Below, piece by piece: positions 6,080-11,680 of a stretch of 11,680 nucleotides of DNA. The notes under the pieces were generated by a model that was not told the DNA's origin, searched no databases, and saw only the letters and a list, made by a program, of their open reading frames with translations. Position 1 is the first letter of the stretch; every line of letters begins with the position of its first letter. The DNA is from Peptostreptococcaceae bacterium (GTDB taxonomy: Bacteria > Bacillota > Clostridia > Peptostreptococcales > Peptostreptococcaceae). Location: NCBI GenBank assembly GCA_029983575.1, contig JASBZE010000056.1, forward strand, positions 1-11,680, written 5' to 3'. The translations under genes were made by a program, and so were the position numbers.

Positions 6080-7348
6080 CTATTTCACTATTATAAATTT
6101 ATATCTATCCTTATCAACTTTCTCAATCCTCTCAACATATCCATTTTTTAATAGCTTAGATTTTTTTAGTTTCTCTATATCTTCTCCGTTTTTTGACTCG
6201 CCTTCGAGATACATAGATCCCTTGTCGATTGTCGATTTTATTATCTTTACATCCCTAGCAGAATCGATGACCCCGAGTAAATCATCTATATTTACCCTTT
6301 GATTTATTTCGTTATTTCCAAATGTTTCGCTCGTTCCTGTGTTGCTCTCATTATCGTCAGAAGCCTTAGATTTTCTGTTTTTAATCCTTTCATTTGCGTT
6401 TTGACTTATTTCCAGTGACTTTCTATGATTTAAATATCTCTGGTACTCAAAAAATGTCAAAGAACATGTCATAATAACAAGGGCTAATGAAATTGCAGTA
6501 ATTAGCCTACTACCTCCTCTGTTTTTGTCAGTACTATTGTGGTTTAGCCTTTCTATAATCTTTCTGTTGTCCTTATCCAATATAAAAGAAATAAACTTTG
6601 ATGGGCTTATCTCTATCTCCTCAATATGTCTAATATTATTTGTGTTATTTTCTATATCAAGATTTATATTATCTTCTATATCAAAATTTGTGTTATTCTC
6701 CGTATAAGTATCTGTTTCGATATACTCTTCAGAACTCACCAAGTTTTTTTCAAAGTCTCTGGCACTTGAAATATCCTTAAAACTAAATATATTTATCTCA
6801 TTTTGGTCGCTTTTCTTATACAGTACACACCTATCTACTAAATTGAACAGCTTTATTATATCTGAACTAGATTCTAACTCGCTTCCAAAGTCAATAAACG
6901 TAGATAAAATCAATCCATAAGTAGAGAAGATTTCAATCTCCTCAGTAGAAAAAAACTTGCTGATGGCGATGGCAAGGTTGAAATATTCATTAGAAATACC
7001 CTCTACATAGTAGTTTTTTTCTATTTCATAATTTATAAAATGATATTTATTAGTATCCACAGACAGATTTTGTGCTTCCATCTGAGCAATTTTAAAAACG
7101 TCCTTTGACTCCGCCCCAATCCCAAGATCAAATTTTTTGATAACGCATCTGGAGTCATCGACAATTATTTTTATATTTTTCAGCTTTATCCTTTGTTTCT
7201 CATAAATTTCGTGATAAATAGACGCAGCCGTCAACCTAGCTGAGTCTCTTTCAACATCTATCTCAATTTTTTTGTACAAAGTCACTACTTTTTTCTTCTT
7301 ATCATCGATATAAATCCTAGCCTCAAAAGCGCCGATGTACACGATCAT
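6080..7348 (-). CDS. PilM-PilN-like fused inner-membrane assembly protein (GspL-like layout)
   Basis: A 422-residue protein predicted to link the cytoplasmic motor to the pilus base. Residues 1 to about 275 are cytoplasmic; the opening MIVYIGAFEARIYI and the later strand-helix pattern fit a divergent PilM/actin-like fold. Residues 281-300 are a single membrane helix (RLITAISLALVIMTCSLTFF). About 310-352 is a polar linker. The last 70 residues match PilN's outer beta-alpha-beta domain (VKIIKSTIDKGSMYLEGES, then a helix, then VERIEKVDKDRYKFIIV). In most pili PilM and PilN are separate; here they are one chain, as in GspL of type II secretion. Three 8-residue repeats lie at 216-239. I chose ATG 7348 because AGAGG sits seven bases upstream; a GTG eight codons earlier has no usable ribosome binding site. 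Fold of the first half is moderately sure, the overall role more so. Confidence 0.65.
   Translation of the reverse strand: MIVYIGAFEARIYIDDKKKKVVTLYKKIEIDVERDSARLTAASIYHEIYEKQRIKLKNIKIIVDDSRCVIKKFDLGIGAESKDVFKIAQMEAQNLSVDTNKYHFINYEIEKNYYVEGISNEYFNLAIAISKFFSTEEIEIFSTYGLILSTFIDFGSELESSSDIIKLFNLVDRCVLYKKSDQNEINIFSFKDISSARDFEKNLVSSEEYIETDTYTENNTNFDIEDNINLDIENNTNNIRHIEEIEISPSKFISFILDKDNRKIIERLNHNSTDKNRGGSRLITAISLALVIMTCSLTFFEYQRYLNHRKSLEISQNANERIKNRKSKASDDNESNTGTSETFGNNEINQRVNIDDLLGVIDSARDVKIIKSTIDKGSMYLEGESKNGEDIEKLKKSKLLKNGYVERIEKVDKDRYKFIIVK
6638..6709 (-). repeat. Three 24-bp tandem repeats inside the PilM/N-like gene
   Basis: Three diverged in-frame copies (6638-6661, 6662-6685, 6686-6709) encode the 8-residue units TENNTNFD, IEDNINLD and IENNTNNI. 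Copies 1 and 2 differ at few positions; copy 3 is more diverged at one end. They lie in the cytoplasmic part before the membrane helix, in a region likely to be flexible. In-frame unit length means copy number could vary without breaking the gene. Confidence 0.8.
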
Positions 7349-7355
7349 ATCAAAA

Positions 7356-7360
7356 CCTCT
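7356..7360 (-). promoter_or_regulatory. Ribosome binding site choosing the ATG of the PilM/N-like gene
   Basis: AGAGG on the minus strand, seven bases before ATG 7348. The alternative GTG at 7372 has its G-run touching the start codon, which leaves no spacing. Confidence 0.5.
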
Positions 7361-7372
7361 GATAATGATCAC

Positions 7373-7408
7373 CCCCTAAGTCAATTCCACTTTTCCCCTA
7401 TGTCAATT
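7373..7408 (-). repeat. Two 14-bp direct repeats, 22-bp period, upstream of the PilM/N-like gene
   Basis: On the minus strand AATTGACTTAGGGG (7386-7373) and AATTGACATAGGGG (7408-7395) differ at one base and are 22 bp apart, about two helical turns. They lie 25-60 bases upstream of the chosen ATG. Both contain a -35-like TTGAC, but no good -10 follows. A regulator-binding pair is possible. Confidence 0.6.
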
Positions 7409-7441
7409 TCAATTTTTATAATAAATAAAATATATAACAAA

Positions 7442-7513
7442 TGGGACAACCCTATGAAAAATTAACTATAAGGTGATCTCAATATCTCTCTCGAGTATAA
7501 TTGGGTTGTCCCA
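7442..7513 (-). repeat. Inverted repeat with 11-bp perfect arms between pilin and PilM/N-like genes
   Basis: TGGGACAACCC (7442-7452) and GGGTTGTCCCA (7503-7513) are perfect inverted copies around a 50-base interior; matching continues imperfectly on both sides (about 16 bp). On the transcript it is a long-looped stem about 50 bases after the pilin stop, followed by a T/A-rich but interrupted stretch. No target-site duplication flanks it. Likely an RNA element separating abundant pilin mRNA from the assembly genes; that use is inference. Confidence 0.75.
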
Positions 7514-7564
7514 CTGTTTTCCTATGTTTTTACTTTGTCACTTGGATTTTTAAATCACAACATA

Positions 7565-8053
7565 CTAACTTTCTGGACTTTTTTGTTCAGTCTTGGTTGA
7601 GTCCGGATAAAATACCTTTTCTCCCACCTTTACCTTAATTTCATCTCCATTTTTTTCTAGTGTAAATTTCCCTTTCTCACTTTGAGGTTTAGGGACAGTA
7701 TTTAAGTACTTCTTCTCGACCAATTCATCTATTGTCTTTATCTCGGTTCCCTCATTTTCAGCTAGTATATATGCTGTAGCGATATTTGTAGCGTTGGTCC
7801 TGTCTGCCGCAAGCTTTGCCTCCTGTTGTACCTTTGAGTATTTGACAAAGGCTACTGAGGCTAGGATTGCAAGTATAGCTACAACTATTACCATTTCAAC
7901 CAAGGTAAACCCAGCTCTCTTCTTTTTCCCTTTAATCTCAGAATTCCCATTAACTATCTCAATATTGTTTTTTCCTAAACCTACATCGCTCTTCAAGCAG
8001 TTAACCCCTTTTTCAGCCTGTTTTTTCTGATTTTCAAAATGTAATTTTTTCAT
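7565..8053 (-). CDS. Type IV prepilin / pseudopilin with a long leader
   Basis: The structural subunit of the pilus or pseudopilus. Class III signal: KKKRAG followed by FTLVEMVIVVAILAILASVAFVKY, with cleavage expected between G48 and F49, Phe as the first mature residue and the conserved Glu at mature position 5. The hydrophobic N-terminal helix continues into VQQEAKLAADRTNATNIATAYILAE, typical of the pilin spine. The mature protein is about 114 residues, small, without cysteines, and ends in a short Lys/Glu/Ser tail. ATG 8053 is chosen for its GGAGGTG ribosome binding site; a frame extension to 8152 has no support. This gives a 48-residue leader, much longer than the usual 6-25. A TTG at leader codon 20 with AAGGGG before it is an alternative shorter start. 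Gene lies 37 bases after pilC. Which pilin type (T4P, ComGC or GspG) cannot be settled. Confidence 0.9.
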   Translation of the reverse strand: MKKLHFENQKKQAEKGVNCLKSDVGLGKNNIEIVNGNSEIKGKKKRAGFTLVEMVIVVAILAILASVAFVKYSKVQQEAKLAADRTNATNIATAYILAENEGTEIKTIDELVEKKYLNTVPKPQSEKGKFTLEKNGDEIKVKVGEKVFYPDSTKTEQKSPES

Positions 8054-8057
8054 TTTA

Positions 8058-8064
8058 CACCTCC
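8058..8064 (-). promoter_or_regulatory. Strong ribosome binding site of the prepilin gene
   Basis: GGAGGTG on the minus strand, just upstream of ATG 8053. It fixes the prepilin start and hence the unusually long leader. Confidence 0.8.
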
Positions 8065-8090
8065 AAAATATTAATAAAGGGAAGAAAACA

Positions 8091-9137
8091 TCAATATGAT
8101 ATAGAGGATATGGCGTCAAACATCGGTAACACAATTGATATAACGCCGACACCTATAATCAATCCAATCACTATAATCATTATAGGCTCTATCAGTTTAA
8201 TCATCTTGTCGAAAAAAATGTCTAATTCTTTTTCGTAATAAACCCTGAGGGAGTAAAAGCTCTCGTCCATCATTCCGCTAATCTCTCCAGCTTTTAAAAT
8301 ATTTATAAAGGATTCGGGAAATATATCGGTTACGTTTAATGCATTTGTAACGGAATTTCCCCGCTTGATAAACTTTCTAGCCATAAATATTCTAGAGTAT
8401 ACATAGGTATTTTCTAGGGCCTGAGATGATATATCCATCGCATCCAAAACGCCGACACCACTAGAAAGAAGCATTGACATTGTGGTCGAAAATTTGACTG
8501 ACAAAAGCAACTTATATATGTCCCTTAAAACCGGAACTCTTACCCTGGCCTTTTGTAACCTTACTTTTAGTGAATAGCTATTTTTAAATTTATATATAAT
8601 AGCTATTATGAGTAGGATTATAGAAGAGAAAAATATAAAGGCGTTTTCATTTAAAAATTTCGAGTATCCTATTATTATCCTTGTTAAAGCAGGAAGCTCA
8701 ACACCATTTATATCTAGGGACTCTGCGAATACCGGAATTATTTTAATCAGAATAAAGTTAAATATTACTGTGGAGAGAAAAATCAGCATCATTGGGTATA
8801 TCATGATGTTTAGTACCTTGCTTCTGAGGTTGTGTTCCTTATCATAATATGTTGATAGCTCTTCAAACACACGGTCCAAATTACCGCTTACCTCCCCAGC
8901 CCTTACCATTTCGACGAAAAAATCAGTAAACCTATCTGTCCTACTAAAAGAATCTGACAAACTCATCCCCGAACCTATCATCTTCCTTACGAGATAGGAC
9001 GTCTCTGATATATTTTTCCCCGCAGTAGTAGAGATATTTTCTAGCACATAGGATATGGAGTGACCCGCGCCTATCATCATAGATAACTCCCTACAGTAAA
9101 ACTTTAGCTCCTTAGAACTATGCTTTTTACTCTTCAT
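8091..9137 (-). CDS. pilC: Pilus/secretion platform protein PilC/GspF
   Basis: Polytopic inner-membrane protein that works with the motor ATPase to add pilin subunits at the pilus base. The 348 residues contain two copies of the T2SSF domain: a first cytoplasmic part with FVEMVRAGEVSGNLDRVFEE followed by membrane segment IMIYPMMLIFLSTVIFNFIL; a second membrane segment around AFIFFSSIILLIIAIIY; then the second cytoplasmic part with FINILKAGEISGMMDESF and the C-terminal segment MIIVIGLIIGVGVISIVLPM. The AGE-SG repeat in both halves is diagnostic. The family is usually about 350-400 residues, so this is complete. Start: ATG 9137, with AGGAGGG five bases upstream, is preferred over ATG 9161, which has no ribosome binding site. 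It follows the ATPase gene by 34 bases and precedes the pilin gene. Confidence 0.93.
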   Translation of the reverse strand: MKSKKHSSKELKFYCRELSMMIGAGHSISYVLENISTTAGKNISETSYLVRKMIGSGMSLSDSFSRTDRFTDFFVEMVRAGEVSGNLDRVFEELSTYYDKEHNLRSKVLNIMIYPMMLIFLSTVIFNFILIKIIPVFAESLDINGVELPALTRIIIGYSKFLNENAFIFFSSIILLIIAIIYKFKNSYSLKVRLQKARVRVPVLRDIYKLLLSVKFSTTMSMLLSSGVGVLDAMDISSQALENTYVYSRIFMARKFIKRGNSVTNALNVTDIFPESFINILKAGEISGMMDESFYSLRVYYEKELDIFFDKMIKLIEPIMIIVIGLIIGVGVISIVLPMFDAISSISY

Positions 9138-9142
9138 AAATA

Positions 9143-9149
9143 CCCTCCT
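9143..9149 (-). promoter_or_regulatory. Ribosome binding site choosing the pilC start
   Basis: AGGAGGG on the minus strand five bases before ATG 9137. It lies inside the eight-codon extension that the upstream ATG at 9161 would add, arguing for the internal start. Confidence 0.75.
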
Positions 9150-9171
9150 GCAAATATCCATTTAGAATAAA

Positions 9172-10530
9172 CTATAATGAATATCCGTGAATTTCCAAGC
9201 ATTTTTTAAAATCGATATAAGATATGTCGCCAGCTGCAAGAACTATATCATCCTCACTCGCTCCGTCCTTGATACTTCTCTTTATCTTCTCATCAATATC
9301 AAGCACCTCATATATTATCGTCCTGCCACTTTTATTTATCTCTCTCGATTTTCTGTCTTTCTCTCTCTCTGTCGGTCGCACTGCCTTATCCCTTTCAAAT
9401 GTATATCTCTCTGTATTATTGTCGTCTGTATATTTTTCCCTATTTTTCTCGGTAAGATTTCTTTCATTCCCCCTACAAAGCAAATCTCTCCTAATCAACC
9501 TCTGAGATATAATTCCTATTAGAGAAGAATTAATCATATATGGCTCGACTCCCATATCTATAAGCCTCACTATCGATGAGGGAGCGTTTGTTGTGTGAAG
9601 TGATGTAATTACCAAATGACCGCTATTTGCAGCGCTGACAGCTATTTTGGCGGTCCTATCATCCCTAATCTCACCTATGACAATTATATCTGGATCCTGC
9701 CTTAGTACAGCCCTCAGAGAGCTTTCAAAGCCCATTCCGTATACCTCGTCTACATTTATCTGATTTACTCCACCTAGCCTGTATTCTACCGGATCCTCTA
9801 TAGTTACCACATTGTTTTTACCTTTTCTAATCTCATTAATCAAAGTGTACATTGTGGTAGTTTTTCCGGACCCCGTCGGCCCCGATATAATAATCATGCC
9901 GTGATTTCTTTTTAGCATATGATCTATCATAGAATTTGCCCTGCCACAAAAACCGAGCTCCTCCCGAGACTTTAAAAACCCCCTTCGATTTAAAAGCCTG
10001 ATTACAACTTTCTCCCCATCTATTATCGGGATTACACTTACACGGCAGTCTATTGGATTATCCTCTGAATCGTGCTCAAACCTACCGTCTTGAGATCTTC
10101 TCTTCTCAGTTATATCTAAATTTGCCCTCAGTTTAAGCACCATATTCAACTTATCGCTCATCTCCGGCTCAAATCTATAATACTCACTCAGCTCTCCATC
10201 TAACCTTAGTCTAACTCTAAGAAAAGTTCTATAAGGTTCAAAATGAATGTCACTAGCCCCGATCTCTACTGCCTTGTCCAAGATATTATCAAGGATAGAA
10301 TTAATGGATTCAGTCGTATTTACCGAATATACTTCTCCCATCCTAGAGTCTATATCCTCCTGGCTGACAATCTTTAAAATTATCTCCTTGCCAGAAACGA
10401 GCATTATATCTTGAATCATATTTATATCTTTTCTTCTAGCCAGTATCTCAAGCTTATTTCCCCTTAAATTTCCTTGGACGATATTGTATTTCTCTGCCAG
10501 CTTTTTTGGAATTAGACCATACCTATCCAC
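9172..10530 (-). CDS. pilB: Pilus assembly / secretion motor ATPase PilB/GspE, zinc-site-less
   Basis: Hexameric cytoplasmic ATPase powering pilin polymerisation through PilC. In 452 residues: a short N-terminal domain (1-65, opening LIPKKLAEKYNI, only part of the usual N-domain), N2-like ASDIHFEPY (92-100), Walker A GPTGSGKT (217-224), Asp box TIEDPVEY (243-250), Walker B DPDIIVIGEIRD (279-290) with Glu 287, and His box SGHLVITSLHTTNA (303-316). After QRLIRR (343-348) the family normally has a CxxC...CxxC zinc subdomain; here only C352 is present, and residues 349-402 are a Lys/Arg/Glu/Asn-rich insert before IIYEVLDIDEKIKRSI resumes the conserved C-terminus. Start GTG with GGAGGT five bases upstream. 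First gene of the cluster. GspE, ComGA or MshE-type cannot be told apart, but a PilT retraction ATPase is unlikely given the N-domain and position. Confidence 0.93.
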   Translation of the reverse strand: MDRYGLIPKKLAEKYNIVQGNLRGNKLEILARRKDINMIQDIMLVSGKEIILKIVSQEDIDSRMGEVYSVNTTESINSILDNILDKAVEIGASDIHFEPYRTFLRVRLRLDGELSEYYRFEPEMSDKLNMVLKLRANLDITEKRRSQDGRFEHDSEDNPIDCRVSVIPIIDGEKVVIRLLNRRGFLKSREELGFCGRANSMIDHMLKRNHGMIIISGPTGSGKTTTMYTLINEIRKGKNNVVTIEDPVEYRLGGVNQINVDEVYGMGFESSLRAVLRQDPDIIVIGEIRDDRTAKIAVSAANSGHLVITSLHTTNAPSSIVRLIDMGVEPYMINSSLIGIISQRLIRRDLLCRGNERNLTEKNREKYTDDNNTERYTFERDKAVRPTEREKDRKSREINKSGRTIIYEVLDIDEKIKRSIKDGASEDDIVLAAGDISYIDFKKCLEIHGYSL

Positions 10531-10570
10531 TGTAGACCTCCGCTTTCTTATTTTTTAATAAGCTACACAC

Positions 10571-10599
10571 GATATATACGCAGTTTTATATCCAGTCAC
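10571..10599 (-). promoter_or_regulatory. Possible promoter of the pilus cluster
   Basis: GTGACT (10599-10594) and TATATC (10576-10571) on the minus strand with 17-base spacing, each four of six matches. Transcription would start near 10564, giving a leader of about 34 bases before the pilB GTG. Weak, but the best-spaced pair I found in the 177-base gap after udp, which otherwise holds only A/T-rich sequence and no terminator. Confidence 0.3.
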
Positions 10600-10707
10600 T
10601 TATTTCTTCTTCCCTCATCATAATAATAGGCAAAAATATAAATAACGAGAAAATATTATGAGCTTGTTAATATAATTTTTCTGATTTATTATGTTATCCT
10701 AATAATC

Positions 10708-11493
10708 TTATTTTTCCCTATTATCATGACCCTCCTCTTCTATAAGATTTTTAACTGCCTTTATCGCCACTTTAATCGCAATATCAGTATCTAGGCTAAC
10801 AGGATTATCCAATTTTTTCTTTTCTCTCTCCTGATTTGCAACCACTAAAAAACAAGAGCCACATCTTACAGCTAAGTAGCTTGCAACAACAAACAAGGCC
10901 GCTGATTCCATCTCACTAGCTAGAGTTCCTAATCCTTTCCAAGCTTCCCACTTATTTATCAAATCATATGAAACGGGCATTTTTTCCGGTTCGTGTTGTC
11001 CGTAAAAGCTATCCTTGGATTGTACCACACCTATGTGATATTCTTGCTTTAATTCTTTACAAGCCCTTACTAAAGAGTTTGTGACATCTAAATTTGCCAC
11101 CGCTGGAAATTCAATGGGAGCATACTCTCTACTCGTTCCCTCAGCTCTTATAGCAGCATTTCCTATTACTATATCAGAACTTTTTACATCGAGTTGAATA
11201 CCCCCGCAAGTTCCAACTCTAATAAATGTATCCGCTCCGGCCTTTACTAGTTCTTCCATGGCTATTGCAGCTGAGGGGCCACCTATACCTGTACTCGTTA
11301 CAGATACCTTTACCCCATTTAAAGTCCCAGTATATGTTACAAACTCCCTATTGTCCGCAACCAACTCAGCATTTTCAAAATACTTGGCTATATTTTTACA
11401 TCTCTTTGGATCCCCGGGTAATATCACATATCTACCTATATCACCTGATTTAATATTTAAATGGTACTGAACACCTTCGTCTGCATATTTCAT
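10708..11493 (-). CDS. udp: Nucleoside phosphorylase, uridine phosphorylase type
   Basis: Splits a nucleoside with phosphate into free base and ribose 1-phosphate, for pyrimidine salvage; cytoplasmic, typically hexameric. The 261 residues match the NP-I family: HLNIKSGDIG (11-20), LPGDPKR (25-31) for phosphate, NREF (48-51), STGIGGPSAAIAMEEL (67-82), IRVGTCGGIQ (91-100) and the ribose-binding ASEMESAAL (192-200). The base-pocket segment reads SFYGQHEPEKMP (162-173): Q166 corresponds to the uracil-binding Gln of E. coli Udp, but its partner Arg (R168) appears to be replaced, in a way I associate with a Bacillota subgroup. Substrate is therefore probable rather than certain. ATG start with GAGGTG upstream. 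It sits alone between the tRNA terminator and the pilus cluster. Confidence 0.9.
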   Translation of the reverse strand: MKYADEGVQYHLNIKSGDIGRYVILPGDPKRCKNIAKYFENAELVADNREFVTYTGTLNGVKVSVTSTGIGGPSAAIAMEELVKAGADTFIRVGTCGGIQLDVKSSDIVIGNAAIRAEGTSREYAPIEFPAVANLDVTNSLVRACKELKQEYHIGVVQSKDSFYGQHEPEKMPVSYDLINKWEAWKGLGTLASEMESAALFVVASYLAVRCGSCFLVVANQEREKKKLDNPVSLDTDIAIKVAIKAVKNLIEEEGHDNREK

Positions 11494-11526
11494 AAAATCA
11501 CCTCATTCTCATATATTTATTAATAT

Positions 11527-11567
11527 AGTATAACGCAATTTTAGATAAATATCAGTAATTTTGACAA
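11527..11567 (-). promoter_or_regulatory. Promoter region of the uridine phosphorylase gene
   Basis: On the minus strand TTGTCA (11567-11562), 18 bases, TAAAAT (11543-11538): each one mismatch from the sigma-A consensus. A second -10, TATACT (11532-11527), lies just downstream with a weaker -35 (CTGATA) 17 bases before it. Both lie just downstream of the tRNA terminator and 35-75 bases upstream of the ATG. Confidence 0.55.
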
Positions 11568-11592
11568 TAAAATAAAACCAAAAATAAACAAT

Positions 11593-11621
11593 AAAAAAAG
11601 CCCTTCAAAAAAGAAAGACTT
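11593..11621 (-). terminator. Rho-independent terminator after tRNA-Gln
   Basis: Minus-strand hairpin with arms AAGTCTTTC (11621-11613) and GAAGGGCTT (11606-11598): 9 bp including two G-U pairs, a 6-base T loop, then a run of T (11599-11593 as A on the plus strand). It starts about six bases after the tRNA 3' end. Confidence 0.8.
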
Positions 11622-11626
11622 ATAAG

Positions 11627-11680
11627 CAGGGGATGCAGGACTCGAACCTACGCATGCATGAGTCAAAGTCATGTGCCTTA
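11627..11680 (-). tRNA. tRNA-Gln (anticodon UUG), 5' end outside the window
   Basis: The 54 bases in view on the minus strand show the end of the D arm (TAAGGCA), a perfect anticodon stem CATGA/TCATG enclosing CTTTGAC (anticodon TTG), variable loop CATGC, T arm GTAGG-TTCGAGT-CCTGC, the acceptor strand ATCCCCT and discriminator G, as in other tRNA-Gln. CCA is not encoded (CTT follows). The first roughly 20 bases, including the 5' acceptor strand, are cut off by the window edge. Confidence 0.93.

Noticed and set aside
7349..7372. GTG start of the PilM/N-like gene at 7372
   Set aside because: The G-run touches the start codon, leaving no spacing; ATG 7348 has AGAGG at seven bases.
7442..7513. 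Miniature transposable element defined by the 11-bp inverted repeats
   Set aside because: No flanking target duplication and only one copy in view; kept as an RNA or regulatory structure instead.
7373..7564. c-di-GMP riboswitch controlling pilus genes
   Set aside because: Clostridial pilus genes often have one, but I could not find the conserved core of either class here or upstream of pilB.
8054..8152. N-terminal extension of the prepilin frame to 8152
   Set aside because: It overlaps the end of pilC, has no ribosome binding site, and the internal ATG at 8053 has a strong GGAGGTG.
10547..10562. Stem CTTATT/AATAAG upstream of pilB as a terminator of udp
   Set aside because: Only six A/U-rich pairs and no following U-run on the minus strand; too weak to call.

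Overview
The window is AT-rich, and every supported gene lies on the minus strand, so it reads from high to low coordinates. It looks like a chromosomal stretch of a low-GC Bacillota, most likely an anaerobic member of the Clostridia. The signs are strong AGGAGG-type ribosome binding sites, frequent GTG/TTG starts, short U-run terminators, a short bacterial-type Pgi, a SEC-C protein, a viroplasmin-type RNase H and a tRNA-Gln without an encoded CCA. I cannot assign genus or family. I see no phage, transposase, CRISPR or rRNA.

In transcription order: the 3' part of tRNA-Gln(UUG) with its own terminator (11680-11593); a nucleoside phosphorylase of the uridine phosphorylase type (11493-10708); a five-gene type IV pilus / type II secretion-like cluster (10530-5513); an operon of a SEC-C/HTH protein, an unknown 148-residue protein and glucose-6-phosphate isomerase (5348-2352), ending in a clear terminator; a methionine sulfoxide reductase B (2196-1663); and an unusual protein with two viroplasmin-like modules, an RNase H domain and a C-terminal XRE-type helix-turn-helix (1560-4).

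The pilus cluster is compact: motor ATPase (PilB/GspE), platform (PilC/GspF), one class III pilin, a single-pass protein that seems to fuse the PilM and PilN roles as GspL does, and a small PilO/GspM-like protein. No prepilin peptidase, retraction ATPase or minor pilin lies inside it, so those must be elsewhere if the machine works. Three parts are atypical: the ATPase has lost the usual four-cysteine zinc site and has a charged insert there, the pilin leader is about 48 residues, and PilM/PilN are one chain. A 72-bp inverted repeat and two 14-bp direct repeats 22 bp apart sit between the pilin and the PilM/N gene.

A window-wide trait is that most proteins carry a hydrophilic, low-complexity segment (RNase H fusion, MsrB N-terminus, SEC-C protein, 148-residue protein, PilO-like, PilM/N, PilB), while the compact proteins Pgi, Udp and PilC do not. 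The strongest candidates for something little described are the RNase H-XRE fusion and the rearranged pilus assembly cluster. Neither is proven novel here, because no database search was possible.
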